Under the pieces are notes generated by a model. That model saw only the letters and a list, made by a program, of their open reading frames with translations. It had not been told where the DNA came from and did not search any database. 43,170 bases of DNA. Origin: Crocosphaera sp. Its GTDB lineage: Bacteria > Cyanobacteriota > Cyanobacteriia > Cyanobacteriales > Microcystaceae. This document shows, piece by piece, positions 22,199-30,969 of the stretch. Location: positions 1-43,170 of the forward strand of contig NZ_JASJEB010000043.1 in NCBI RefSeq assembly GCF_030064895.1, in the 5' to 3' direction. The stretch's first letter is position 1; every line of letters begins with the position of its first letter. The translations under genes were made by a program, and so were the position numbers.

Positions 22199-24904
22199 GT
22201 GTTGAGGAAAGTCAAAAGGGAACAAACTAAGCCATTGAAGAAAAAAAAAGTAGTTTTTAGTCTAAAATCCCTACTGAAATTACTTTCACCCCTCATTGCT
22301 TCGAGTTTCTTAATCACACCCTCCCATGCACTCCTGGGTAGAGTAGGAGTAGTGAGAAGTCCCGAAAATCAACAACAGTGGACATCCATTCGGAATCGTC
22401 TCCTCGCCACCGGAATGCAATTTTGTTTGCTCGAAGCAGAAAATTGGCAGACAGCAGAAGACCTTAGAAACGTTCGCACCCTATTTCTGCCCAATATAGA
22501 AACCATTACCGGGCAACAGGCAGAAGCCATAGAAAATTTGGTATCAAGGGGCGGAAATCTGATTGTTAGCGGACCAACGGGTAATTTATCTGAATCTGCC
22601 GTTAGAGACCAGTTACGGGCTTTATTTGGGGCTTATTGGGGCTTTTCTACCTCCAGTCCTTCTACCATCAGAGTTCAAGATACCAGTCAACTTGGCTTCG
22701 TTAACCCGGCCAGTCTCAGTGGTTCTTTGATCGGGGGGGTGATCATTCCCAGTTCCCTTACTGCTCAACCCCTTGCTGTCTGGTTAACAGAAAACAAACC
22801 TCCGGCAGTCATGATCAATGAGCAAACCATTTTTTTAGGGTGGCGTTGGGGGTTTAATGGTGTAACCTCTGCCGCCTTTGATGTTACTTGGTTAAAAACT
22901 GTTTTAAATCGCTATGGTATCAACGAAACCAATCAATTAGTCGCAGAAAATAGTGGAGAAATTCCCCCTTGCAATATAGTAGATTTCAATACCCCTCAGC
23001 AATCTTCCCCCATTTTGCCCCCTGTATATCTTCCCCAACCAGAAAAACCTCAAACCACCCCAGAACAAACTTTAATTAAAATCGATCTCACCCCAGAGTC
23101 TTCTCTTCCCTCAGAAATTTTGATCAGCGATCGCCGTTCTCAAGGGTTGAATTATCGGCCAAATCCTGCCACAGTGCCGGGTATTTCCCCTCAACAAGCC
23201 CAAAACATGACAGAGGAGTTATCTAACCTCATTGTTCGCTTTGAAAGTACCCTGATCGCCTCCCTTGCCCATAACCAACCAATTTCCAACCAAAATAATT
23301 TAGCCCTGAGTCAGTCCCAAGAAGCTCTCAAGCAAGCTAAACTTAGTCTGCAACAATTTCAAGGATTATTACAACAAAAACAAGACAAACAAGCGCGACA
23401 AGTCTGGTTAAAGGCCCGTCGTAGTCTCTGGGATAATTATCCTAGCGATCGCTCTGTGGCTCAACCGGAAGTGCGGGCTATGTGGTTAGACCGGGGCAGT
23501 ATTGTCAAAACCAGTTCAGAAGCGGAGTTAGCGGTATTATTCGACCGTATGGCCGAAGCTGGTATTAATACGGTTTTCATGGAAACTGTCAACGCTAGTT
23601 ATCCTATTTATCCTTCTAAGGTAGCACCGGAACAAAACCCCTTAACTAAAGGTTGGGACCCCCTCAAAGTTGCCATTAAATTAGCCCACGAACGCAACAT
23701 GGAACTTCATGCTTGGGTTTGGGTGTTTGCGGCAGCTAATCAAGGTCATAATAAGGTCTTAGAACAACCGAAAAATTATTTAGGGCCAGTGCTTTCCCGT
23801 AATCCTGATTGGGGAATAACGGATAAAAAGGGTAATTATTTTGATCAGGGGCAACAATTTAAAAAGGCTTTTCTTGACCCTGCTAACCCCAGAGTTCAAG
23901 ACTATTTACTGTCATTATTTGATGAAATTGTTCGGAATTATGATGTAGATGGAATTCAATTTGATTACATTCGTTATCCCTTTCAACAACCGCAAATTAA
24001 TCAAACTTTTGGTTATAGTAAATCCTCTCGTTATCTGTTTCAAGAAATGACTGGGGTTGACCCTATAGAAATTTCTCCCGGCCATCGTTTATGGAATCAA
24101 TGGACGGAGTTTCGTGTTAATCAAGTTGATAGTTTTGTGGCCAGAGCATCTCGTCATTTAAAAAGGGTTAAACCTGAGTTAATTGTTTCTGCTTCTGTCT
24201 TTCCTATTGAACAAAGAGATCGCGTCTTTCGTTTGCAACAAAATTGGGAAGAATGGATGAGACAAGAATGGGTTGATATGATAGTTTTGATGACTTATGC
24301 TCTCGATACTGATAATTTGGAAGAACGGATTAAGTTAGTTTTTGATGATAGTTTATCTCGCTCTGCTTTAGTGATTCCTGGGTTACGTTTATTGAAGGTT
24401 CCTGACCCTGTGACTATCGATCAATTACAATTTGTTCGTAATTTGCCTATTAGTGGTTTTTCTCTCTTTGCTACGGAAAATTTGACTCCTTCTTTACAAG
24501 GTTTATTGAGTCGGGTTCAAAGTTCTGAAAATACCCAACCTTTACCCTATCGTCAACCTTTTAAAACGGCTTTATTCCGATATCAATCTCTACAAAAAGA
24601 ATGGAGATTTTTAGCGGATAAACAAAGGTTAAAAATGGATAAAAACACCTTAAAAAATATTGATAATCAAGGACAAAATTTAGAAAAAGCTTTGGAACAA
24701 CTAGCAATGAAACCATCACAGCAAAATTTAAAAATAGCTCAACAAACTTTAAGGGAATTTAAACAACAGTTTCCTAACTGGATGAGAAACCATAAACAAA
24801 TTTATACTTATCAAGTTCAAGTTTGGGAAAACAGACTAGAAACTTTAGATAAATTATTAGTTTATGGAGAAAGAAAAATGATTAGCAATTCTCGACTAAG
24901 ATAA
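22199..24904 (+). CDS. Secreted GHL10-type glycoside hydrolase-like protein
   Basis: A 901-residue protein with a signal-peptide-like start (hydrophobic 28-44, Ala-rich cleavage near SHA). Residues 45-250 form a glutamine-amidotransferase-like region with GGNLIVSGPTG; residues 250-420 are low-complexity, Gln/Pro-rich linker and coiled coil; residues about 425-770 are the glycosyl-hydrolase-like family 10 domain (RAMWLDRGS, LHAWVWVFAAA, DGIQFDYIRYP, MIVLMTYA); a coiled coil closes the protein. The D-G-I-Q-F-D-Y-I-R-Y stretch carries the catalytic-type acidic residues. Substrate unknown; possibly cell-wall or exopolysaccharide glycans. The start is GTG at 22199, preceded by TGAGGAG. Confidence 0.88.
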   Translation: MLRKVKREQTKPLKKKKVVFSLKSLLKLLSPLIASSFLITPSHALLGRVGVVRSPENQQQWTSIRNRLLATGMQFCLLEAENWQTAEDLRNVRTLFLPNIETITGQQAEAIENLVSRGGNLIVSGPTGNLSESAVRDQLRALFGAYWGFSTSSPSTIRVQDTSQLGFVNPASLSGSLIGGVIIPSSLTAQPLAVWLTENKPPAVMINEQTIFLGWRWGFNGVTSAAFDVTWLKTVLNRYGINETNQLVAENSGEIPPCNIVDFNTPQQSSPILPPVYLPQPEKPQTTPEQTLIKIDLTPESSLPSEILISDRRSQGLNYRPNPATVPGISPQQAQNMTEELSNLIVRFESTLIASLAHNQPISNQNNLALSQSQEALKQAKLSLQQFQGLLQQKQDKQARQVWLKARRSLWDNYPSDRSVAQPEVRAMWLDRGSIVKTSSEAELAVLFDRMAEAGINTVFMETVNASYPIYPSKVAPEQNPLTKGWDPLKVAIKLAHERNMELHAWVWVFAAANQGHNKVLEQPKNYLGPVLSRNPDWGITDKKGNYFDQGQQFKKAFLDPANPRVQDYLLSLFDEIVRNYDVDGIQFDYIRYPFQQPQINQTFGYSKSSRYLFQEMTGVDPIEISPGHRLWNQWTEFRVNQVDSFVARASRHLKRVKPELIVSASVFPIEQRDRVFRLQQNWEEWMRQEWVDMIVLMTYALDTDNLEERIKLVFDDSLSRSALVIPGLRLLKVPDPVTIDQLQFVRNLPISGFSLFATENLTPSLQGLLSRVQSSENTQPLPYRQPFKTALFRYQSLQKEWRFLADKQRLKMDKNTLKNIDNQGQNLEKALEQLAMKPSQQNLKIAQQTLREFKQQFPNWMRNHKQIYTYQVQVWENRLETLDKLLVYGERKMISNSRLR

Positions 24905-24911
24905 GAACAAT

Positions 24912-25044
24912 TATAGTAGTTCCCATACTTGTGAGGTACATAGTTTTCTAGTTTTAGGAGTTCGGAGTTCGGAGTTCGGAGTTCGGAGTTCGGAGTTCGG
25001 AGGAGCGATATTAGGTGTACCTCATGAGTCCGGGAAACGCTATA
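24912..25044 (+). mobile_element. MITE-like element, copy 1 (expanded)
   Basis: A 133-base element bounded by TATAG and CTATA. Its ends form imperfect terminal inverted repeats, 22 of 29 positions matching. It has no ORF of its own. The nearly identical copy at 26255-26344 lies in reverse orientation. Outside the heptamer array the two agree at 75 of 85 positions by my alignment. TATA at both ends is compatible with TA target duplication, as used by IS630/Tc1-type transposases. Confidence 0.75.
24956..25002 (+). repeat. TTCGGAG heptamer array inside the MITE
   Basis: Six exact TTCGGAG units directly follow AGGAG. The other MITE copy has the short TTAGA at this place, so the array is a private expansion of 7-base units in copy 1. 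Confidence 0.9.
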
Positions 25045-25294
25045 AGGTTGAATTTTATTATTGATGACACGACAAATTATCATTAATAAGTTAAGAATAT
25101 TCGTTGTTCATGGGAATGATAATTTAGGAATTTAACCAAACTATAACCCGAACCACCCCTAACCCCTCCCAGGAGGGGAATAGGAGTAGAATATAGAATT
25201 AATTTTGTTGTTAATTATTCCTGATAATTAAAAGTAGGAATATGAAAAATGTAGTAAAATAAAACAATTACAGGCTTAATTTAGTTAAAAATTC

Positions 25295-26242
25295 ATGTCT
25301 CAAACCTCTATTAATAGTCCTAGAATTTTTTGGAAAAATCCCCTCGCTTGGTTATCAAGTTTCTGGGAATTTTCTCGTCCTCATACCATTGTTGGTACAA
25401 GTTTAAGTGTCTTCGCTTTATATTTAATTGCTTTATCAACTGTAGATAGTATGGTTAATTTGGAAAATATTCAATATTTTTTAATTGCTTTATTTCCCTG
25501 TTTATGTGGCAATATTTATATTGTTGGATTAAATCAATTAGAAGATCAAGAGATAGATAAAATTAATAAACCTTACCTTCCTCTAGCATCAGGAGATTTT
25601 TCTCAGGTTCAAGGACGTTATATTGTCGGTATAACAGGAATTTTAGCTATAATTACTTCCTGGTTAGGAGGTATGTGGTTAGGGATAACAGTGGTTCTTA
25701 GTTTGCTTATTGGTACTGCTTATTCTTTGCCTCCCATTAGGTTAAAAAGGTTCCCTTTGTTAGCTGCTTTTTGTATTTTTACGGTTAGGGGAGTTGTTGT
25801 TAATTTAGGTGTATTTTTATACTTTATTTACTCTTTCACTACCACACCTTTTCTAGTGCCTGAAGTTTTAATTTTGACTGCGTTCGTGGTTATTTTTACC
25901 ATTGCGATCGCCATATTTAAAGATGTTCCCGATCTCGAAGGGGATAAGGAATATAATATTAAAACCTTCACGATCATACTAGGAAAAAAAGCAATTTTTA
26001 AAATTTCTTGTGGTGTGATTATCTTTTGCTATTTAGGAATGATAACAATTGGATTTTTATCAAAGTTTAACATCAATCAAGTATTATTGATAGGTTCTCA
26101 TATTGCCTTACTAATCTTACTATTATGGCGTAGTCAAAAGGTTGATTTAGAAAACAAAAATTCCATTGCTCAATTTTATCAGTTTATCTGGCGATTATTT
26201 TTCTTGGAATATTTATTATTTCCTCTTGCTTGTTTAGTTTGA
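25295..26242 (+). CDS. hpt: Homogentisate phytyltransferase (UbiA family)
   Basis: This 315-residue membrane enzyme attaches phytyl diphosphate to homogentisate, the first committed step of tocopherol synthesis. The start FWEFSRPHTIVGTSLSVFALY is characteristic of the HPT/VTE2 group. The two Asp-rich motifs are present: NQLEDQEIDK (residues 80-89) and KDVPDLEGDKEY (209-220), with about eight TM segments. The gene is flanked by two MITE copies in inverted orientation, at 24912-25044 and 26255-26344. A plastoquinone- or chlorophyll-type prenyltransferase is the alternative, but the N-terminus favours HPT. Confidence 0.92.
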   Translation: MSQTSINSPRIFWKNPLAWLSSFWEFSRPHTIVGTSLSVFALYLIALSTVDSMVNLENIQYFLIALFPCLCGNIYIVGLNQLEDQEIDKINKPYLPLASGDFSQVQGRYIVGITGILAIITSWLGGMWLGITVVLSLLIGTAYSLPPIRLKRFPLLAAFCIFTVRGVVVNLGVFLYFIYSFTTTPFLVPEVLILTAFVVIFTIAIAIFKDVPDLEGDKEYNIKTFTIILGKKAIFKISCGVIIFCYLGMITIGFLSKFNINQVLLIGSHIALLILLLWRSQKVDLENKNSIAQFYQFIWRLFFLEYLLFPLACLV

Positions 26243-26254
26243 TGTAATGTAATA

Positions 26255-26344
26255 TATAGTGTTTTTCAGACTCATGAAGTACACCTAATATCTAACTCCT
26301 AAAACTAGAAAACTGTGTACCTAAAAAGTATGAGAACTGCTATA
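26255..26344 (-). mobile_element. MITE-like element, copy 2 (short form)
   Basis: A 90-base element in reverse orientation to the copy at 24912-25044. The left 49 positions match 44 and the right 36 match 31. It begins 12 nt after the phytyltransferase stop codon. It lacks the heptamer array and so represents the likely ancestral length. Confidence 0.75.
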
Positions 26345-26492
26345 TTATTTACATTTTAAATTTGAACACTAACACCCTTTTCTAGACTGTACAAGCAGGA
26401 GAGTGATTTTACATTTGTAATCTTGAGTTTAATCCTGATAAAGTGGTAAAATAACCCATAATTTATCAATAGACAAGGAAGCCATAAAAACG

Positions 26493-27869
26493 ATGGCCAT
26501 AGCTTATATTATCGGACTAGGTAGATCAGGTATTGCTGCAGCAAAATGTCTCAAACAAGACGGATGGGAAGTGATAATTAGCGATCGTGCTACTTCCGAG
26601 AGTCTAAACCCTTTACAGCAACAATTGCAAGCAGAAGGAATTACAGTTAAATTAGGTCATACACCTAACTTAAATTCTAGTGCCTTACCTCAATTAATTG
26701 TCGTTAGTCCGGGTGTTCCTTGGGATATTCCTTTGTTAATAGAAGCCCGTGAAAAGAATATTGATACTATAGGAGAAATAGAATTAGCTTGGCGATATCT
26801 TAACTCATCTCCGTGGGTAGGTATTACAGGAACAAATGGCAAAACCACCACCACTGCTTTAGTTACAGCTATTTTTAAAGGGGCAAAATTAAATGCACCT
26901 TCTTGTGGCAATATCGGTTATGCTGCTTGTGAATTAGCCTTATCTAAATTACAAAAAGATAGCACATCTAACTATGATTGGATAATCGCAGAAGTTAGTA
27001 GTTATCAATGTGAATCATCTCAAGAATTAAGCCCTAAAATTGGTCTTTGGACAACCTTTACTGCCGATCATTTGAGTCGTCATAAAACCCTGGAAAACTA
27101 TTACGCAATTAAAGCATCTCTCTTATATCGTAGTGAATATCAAGTCTTTAATGGTGATGATCCTTATTTACATCAAACCGGTTTACATCAATGGGCCGAT
27201 GCTTATTGGACAACTATAAAAGGCAAAGATAATTTACTTTGTGATCCTAGTAAAGGGGTTTATATTCAAGATAATTGGATTGTAGCTTTTGGAGAATTAA
27301 TTTTACCTTTAAATCTTTTTAAAATGCCAGGTTCTCATAATCAACAAAACCTTTTAATGGCTATTGCAGCAGCTAGATTAGCAGGTATTGAAAAAGGGGC
27401 GATCGCCTCAGCAATAGCAACATTTACCGGTGTTCCTCATCGCTTAGAATATATCATAACAATTGATGGAATTGACTTTATTAATGATAGTAAAGCAACT
27501 AATTATGATGCAGCAGAAGTTGGTTTATTATCCGTAAAATCTCCTGTAATCTTAATAGCAGGAGGAGAAGGGAAAGAGGGAGATAATAATAAATGGATTG
27601 CCCAAATTAAGTCAAAAGCTGCTAAAGTATTACTGATCGGTGAAGCTGCTGAAAATTTTGCCAAATGTCTTCATGATGCTAAGTATCATGATTATGAAAT
27701 TGTAGAAACAATGGATAAAGCAGTAGTAAGAAGTTTAACTGTAGGACGAGAACTTAAGGCAAAAGTAGTTCTTTTATCCCCTGCTTGTGCAAGTTTTGAT
27801 CAATATCAAAGCTTTGAACATCGAGGGAATCATTTTAAAGAATTATGTCAACAACTAAAAGAAAATTGA
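26493..27869 (+). CDS. murD: UDP-N-acetylmuramoyl-L-alanine--D-glutamate ligase
   Basis: MurD adds D-glutamate to UDP-MurNAc-L-Ala in peptidoglycan precursor synthesis, using ATP in the cytosol. In this 458-residue protein the N-terminal Rossmann loop is GLGRSGIAAA (8-17), the P-loop is GTNGKTTT (113-120), and the Mur ligase middle domain contains AEVSSYQ and TADHLSRH. The C-terminal domain has FINDSKATNYDA and LLSPACASFDQYQSFEHRG, both MurD hallmarks. The ATG lies after AAGGAAG. The gene stands alone, with a hairpin terminator downstream. Confidence 0.97.
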   Translation: MAIAYIIGLGRSGIAAAKCLKQDGWEVIISDRATSESLNPLQQQLQAEGITVKLGHTPNLNSSALPQLIVVSPGVPWDIPLLIEAREKNIDTIGEIELAWRYLNSSPWVGITGTNGKTTTTALVTAIFKGAKLNAPSCGNIGYAACELALSKLQKDSTSNYDWIIAEVSSYQCESSQELSPKIGLWTTFTADHLSRHKTLENYYAIKASLLYRSEYQVFNGDDPYLHQTGLHQWADAYWTTIKGKDNLLCDPSKGVYIQDNWIVAFGELILPLNLFKMPGSHNQQNLLMAIAAARLAGIEKGAIASAIATFTGVPHRLEYIITIDGIDFINDSKATNYDAAEVGLLSVKSPVILIAGGEGKEGDNNKWIAQIKSKAAKVLLIGEAAENFAKCLHDAKYHDYEIVETMDKAVVRSLTVGRELKAKVVLLSPACASFDQYQSFEHRGNHFKELCQQLKEN

Positions 27870-27908
27870 TTTCTGGGATAAAACTCAATTATTATAGCCT
27901 TACCAATT

Positions 27909-27984
27909 AATATTAGGACATTTTATTTATTTTTGTTTCGTTTTTACCTATTCCCTAAAACAAAAATTTATATGTCCTAATATT
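27909..27984. terminator. Long inverted repeat between convergent murD and LOG genes
   Basis: AATATTAGGACAT (27909-27921) and ATGTCCTAATATT (27972-27984) are 13-bp perfect arms, and ATTTTTGTTT/AAACAAAAAT extend the pairing inward. A T run follows the right arm on the plus strand (TTTTTTT from 27983). Placement between convergent gene ends fits a bidirectional terminator, or a small palindromic element. Confidence 0.6.
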
Positions 27985-28031
27985 TTTTTACAAGTCAATT
28001 AATTATCAACTATTAACTGTTAACTGTTTAA

Positions 28032-29096
28032 CTATTTCCATTCGGGATGAGGTTCAATGGGTAAACAAGTACCAAATTTATTAATTTGATTAATCATTTG
28101 ATAAAGTCTTCCTGAATTACGCCGATTAAAATGTAAAGTTAAACGGGGAAGATTTAGGGTTTCATCGTTTATTTCTGGAGGCAATTCCGAACTTTTTTCA
28201 ATTTTTCCTTTAACTAAAATATCAGTGTATTCTTCATTCAATTGTTCTACTTGTTCATAGGTTAATTCTGTATTAAGTCGCAACACTAATAAATCATCGA
28301 TATAGCGACTGGAATGATAAACACAATAAAACTCACGAATTACATTACAAGCTGTGGCTAAACTATCAGTAATAGTATAAAGACTAGAATCCTCTGCACT
28401 AATTAAACCCCGTGACAATAAATTGTTATAATTATATTCATTCCAAGTTTTCCAATAGTCTCCCCCAGGTTCATCAATTAAGACTAAAGGACAAGGGCCA
28501 TATTTTCCAGTTTGACAGAGAGTTAAAGTTTCAAATGCTTCGTCTTGAGTCCCAAAACCACCAGGAAATAAAGCCACTGCATCACTTTCTTTTAAGAAGA
28601 AAAGTTTACGGGTAAAAAAGTATTTAAACTTAATTAATTTCTCATCTCCAGCAATAAAAGGGTTGCTTCCTTGTTCAAAGGGTAAGTCAATATTTAAGCC
28701 AAAAGAATGTTGTCTTCCTGCACCCTCGTTTCCTGCCTCCATAATACCGCCTCCGGCCCCTGTTAAAACCATAAAGCCAAACTGAGTAATATAACGGGCA
28801 AATTCCACTGCAAGGCGATATTCTGAACTTTGGGGGGATAAACGGGCCGACCCAAAAATGGTAACCTTACGAGTGTGACGATAGGGATAGAATACCTCAA
28901 AGCCTTTTTCTAAGTCTTCTAAGGCAGTAGTCAGTATTTTCCAGTCTAAACTATCAACTTCTTCCCCAGCAATGCGTAATAGGACTCCTAATGCCCGCTC
29001 TATCAATTTACCATGTTGATGTTCGGCTAAATTGTCTATCAGTTTTTCTATGTCTGAGGTGAGAGAAGATTGATGATGATTAGCAGATAAGGTCAT
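28032..29096 (-). CDS. LOG-family protein (lysine decarboxylase-like fold)
   Basis: A 354-residue protein of the LOG/TIGR00730 type, a Rossmann fold whose close members hydrolyse cytokinin ribotides or nucleoside monophosphates. Signatures: VTIFGSARL (78-86), LTGAGGGIMEAGNEGA (111-126), and the PGGFGTQDE motif (178-186) with conserved Glu. An N-terminal extension of about 75 residues and a C-terminal extension with TYEQVEQLNEEY distinguish it from short plant-type LOGs. Function in cyanobacteria is unknown; nucleotide turnover is plausible. The gene converges with murD. Confidence 0.88.
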   Translation of the reverse strand: MTLSANHHQSSLTSDIEKLIDNLAEHQHGKLIERALGVLLRIAGEEVDSLDWKILTTALEDLEKGFEVFYPYRHTRKVTIFGSARLSPQSSEYRLAVEFARYITQFGFMVLTGAGGGIMEAGNEGAGRQHSFGLNIDLPFEQGSNPFIAGDEKLIKFKYFFTRKLFFLKESDAVALFPGGFGTQDEAFETLTLCQTGKYGPCPLVLIDEPGGDYWKTWNEYNYNNLLSRGLISAEDSSLYTITDSLATACNVIREFYCVYHSSRYIDDLLVLRLNTELTYEQVEQLNEEYTDILVKGKIEKSSELPPEINDETLNLPRLTLHFNRRNSGRLYQMINQINKFGTCLPIEPHPEWK

Positions 29097-29261
29097 AATT
29101 GAGAAAGTAGAACTAAAATAAAAAGATTATGGATACATTAATAATCTGGAAAGATTGGATTATTTTCTGGCAATCTATTTTTGTTTACTCTTATTCTACC
29201 GAAGTTATGGTCTAATGTTAAATAGTTAGATTTTCATGGTTAATAATTCTTATTAGTTATA

Positions 29262-29819
29262 ATGGCATCTCCCATTGGTCATAGTTTGGCAGGTTTTTTA
29301 GGCTTTTTTTTAGTTTCTGAAAATGAGCAATTTTTGAAGTATTATTCATCAAAACGATTGATTATCACTGCTATTTTAATCGCTAATTTGCCCGATATCG
29401 ATTTTATTTTGGGTTATTTATTATATCAAGACTTTAATATTATTCATCGTCAATTTACTCATAGTTTTTCTGTTGGATTTATTGTTTGTATTATTCTTTA
29501 TTTTTGCCTAAGATTTTCGAGAAAAATCCCCTATTTATTTCTTGTTTGGTTATGGGGACTTTATTTTAGTCATACTGTATTAGATATGTTAGCTGATGAC
29601 AGTAACCCTCCGGCTGGAGTACAATGTTTTTTTCCTTTTACTACTAATTATTTTGCTTTTCCTTTTCCTATTTTGGGGAGACTTACTTTCACAGGAGGAA
29701 TTATCCAACTCAACAATTTTTTAGCTGTCTTACAAGAAACAGTTGTAATTTCTTCAATATCTTTTCTTATTCTCTTAATTGTCAAAAAATTTAAAAAATG
29801 CGACACAATTAATAATTAA
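29262..29819 (+). CDS. YdjM-like membrane metal-dependent hydrolase
   Basis: A 185-residue membrane protein of the DUF457/YdjM type. Conserved polar residues lie at membrane boundaries: H7 (PIGHSLAG), D45 and D47 (LPDIDF), H62 and H67 (IHRQFTHS), and H/D in SHTVLDMLADD near residue 107. This pattern suggests a zinc-dependent hydrolase active at the membrane. About four TM segments are present. The reaction is unknown, and many family annotations come from similarity alone. It is divergent from the LOG gene. Confidence 0.82.
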   Translation: MASPIGHSLAGFLGFFLVSENEQFLKYYSSKRLIITAILIANLPDIDFILGYLLYQDFNIIHRQFTHSFSVGFIVCIILYFCLRFSRKIPYLFLVWLWGLYFSHTVLDMLADDSNPPAGVQCFFPFTTNYFAFPFPILGRLTFTGGIIQLNNFLAVLQETVVISSISFLILLIVKKFKKCDTINN

Positions 29820-29888
29820 TCCTATATTGGTAAGCTGTTGTGCATTTAAACCGCATATCATGAAGTTAAGCAACAAATTAGCAAACCT

Positions 29889-29920
29889 TCTCCCCGTCTC
29901 CCTTTCTCCCCGTCTCCGGT
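29889..29920. repeat. CTCCCCGTC repeat tract
   Basis: Three to four imperfect CTCCCCGTC-type units, the second occurrence of this repeat in the window. Confidence 0.65.
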
Positions 29921-29979
29921 ATCAGTCTAGTATAGTAAATTAGATGCTTAACCGGTTAGGGTTGGTTGACTTGCTGAAA

Positions 29980-30066
29980 CGGAGAGGGAGGGATTCGAAC
30001 CCTCGATGGGTGTTACCCCATAACTCCTTAGCAGGGAGCCGCTTTCAACCACTCAGCCACCTCTCC
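29980..30066 (-). tRNA. tRNA-Ser (anticodon GCU)
   Basis: The minus strand folds as a class II tRNA. The acceptor stem is GGAGAGG/CCTCTCC, the D-arm contains GGTTGAAAGC, the anticodon loop is CTGCTAA closed by CTCC/GGAG, the T-arm is GAGGG TTCGAAT CCCTC, and the variable arm is long. The discriminator base is G. No CCA follows in the DNA (GTTT instead), as is usual in cyanobacteria, so it is added enzymatically. It reads AGC and AGU codons. Confidence 0.97.
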
Positions 30067-30218
30067 AAGGCACAGTATATAATCATAACAGATAAATCGG
30101 GTTTCTAGCAATTTTTTTTTGTTTCGTTAAGTATTGCAACATAATCATTGACACAAATCCCTTAATTCTTAACATTAAAAACTAATAGACATCTTTTTTC
30201 TAGGAGAACTCACCTCTG

Positions 30219-30479
30219 ATGTACTCAACTCTTTTTTTGGCTGTTACAGGTACTACCGTCCAATGGAGTCCCAAAGTTGCCTTAGTTATGATCGCTTGTA
30301 ATGTTTTGGCCATTGTCATCGGCAGTTACACCATTGCCAAACCCAACGAAGGCCCCGGTTTGCCGGCACCTAATATGTTTGGTGGTATGAGTTTAGGCGC
30401 ATTACTAGGAACCACTAGCTTTGGCCACGTTCTGGGGGCTGGTGTTATCTTAGGTTTAGCTAGTAGTGGCTTACTCTAA
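30219..30479 (+). CDS. psaK: Photosystem I subunit X, PsaK
   Basis: An 86-residue thylakoid membrane protein with two helices: TTVQWSPKVALVMIACNVLAIV (residues 13-34) and GALLGTTSFGHVLGAGVILGLASSGLL (60-86). The linker IAKPNEGPGLPAPNMFGGMS is typical of PsaK. The subunit sits at the edge of photosystem I and helps energy transfer from antenna proteins. Its upstream region has AGGAG 10 nt before the ATG. It is a single unit, with an imperfect hairpin 26 nt beyond its stop. Confidence 0.97.
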   Translation: MYSTLFLAVTGTTVQWSPKVALVMIACNVLAIVIGSYTIAKPNEGPGLPAPNMFGGMSLGALLGTTSFGHVLGAGVILGLASSGLL

Positions 30480-30504
30480 GTTTAGTTTTGTTTAACCTAA
30501 TGTG

Positions 30505-30547
30505 GGGCATAATTCTCTTATCTTTTACGGGTTAGGGAATTCTGCCC
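30505..30547. terminator. Imperfect hairpin downstream of psaK
   Basis: GGGCATAATTC (30505-30515) pairs with GAATTCTGCCC (30537-30547) with one mismatch around a 21-nt loop. No T run follows. It could stabilise the psaK mRNA 3' end instead of terminating transcription. Confidence 0.4.
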
Positions 30548-30732
30548 GACCAGCAAACAAAACGGCTTAGCCTCCACTCTGTCAAGACTTGTGCTATTGT
30601 TAAAGGGTGGGACATTTGTGTCTTTACGTTAAAAATTGTTTTATTTTGTTGAAACTGTATCTTTGATGACGGATAATTGGGTATTAGTCATTATTAGTGT
30701 CGTGTTCAGCAAGCTTTGCGAGGCAGTTCGTT

Positions 30733-30963
30733 ATGGTTAAGATCATTCAGTCTCCCACCACCTACACCATTGATGTCATTAAAGGGGAGGCAGCTAGGTT
30801 AGTTCGAGAAAGAAGACTTCATCAACGACAACCTATTTATACTCTTTGCAAATATATTCCTGCCCGTGAATGGCCTGGTGTAGAATGTGAACTGGAAAGA
30901 CATGATTTTCTTCTCAGAGACTCTATCATTGATTTATTAAGTAAGCAAGAATGGCGCGATTAG
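30733..30963 (+). CDS. DUF4327 family cyanobacterial protein
   Basis: A 76-residue protein, MVKIIQSPTTYTIDVIKGEA followed by ARLVRERRLHQRQPIYTLCKYIPAREWPGVECELERHDFLLRDSIIDLLSKQEW in shorter pieces, which fits the small conserved cyanobacterial DUF4327 family. Function is unknown. I choose ATG at 30733; an in-frame GTG at 30697 would add 12 residues not seen in the family. Its stop is 6 nt before the lipoprotein start, so the two may be co-transcribed. Confidence 0.85.
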   Translation: MVKIIQSPTTYTIDVIKGEAARLVRERRLHQRQPIYTLCKYIPAREWPGVECELERHDFLLRDSIIDLLSKQEWRD

Positions 30964-30969
30964 AAGATA

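Larger units (their letters stand above)
24905..25294. other. Intergenic region holding MITE-like copy 1
   Basis: The first third (24912-25044) is a MITE-like element. The rest, up to the phytyltransferase start, is AT-rich with a C-rich stretch (AACCCCTCCCAGGAGGGG) near 25160-25178, which can fold as a small hairpin. No coding region could be supported. Confidence 0.6.
29820..30218. other. Intergenic region with C-rich repeat and tRNA-Ser
   Basis: Besides the minus-strand tRNA gene at 29980-30066 the stretch holds a CTCCCCGTC repeat tract (29889-29920), which resembles the one at 36-68, and AT-rich sequence that must contain the psaK promoter. No further gene was recognised. Confidence 0.6.

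Noticed and set aside
22072-22317. An 81-codon minus-strand frame over the permease/hydrolase gap
   Set aside because: It overlaps the start of the secreted protein with its signal peptide on the other strand and shows no family features.
24862-25083. A minus-strand frame encoding repeated RTPNSEL units
   Set aside because: The repeats are simply the translation of the TTCGGAG array inside the MITE-like element, and the frame runs into the end of the hydrolase-like gene on the other strand.
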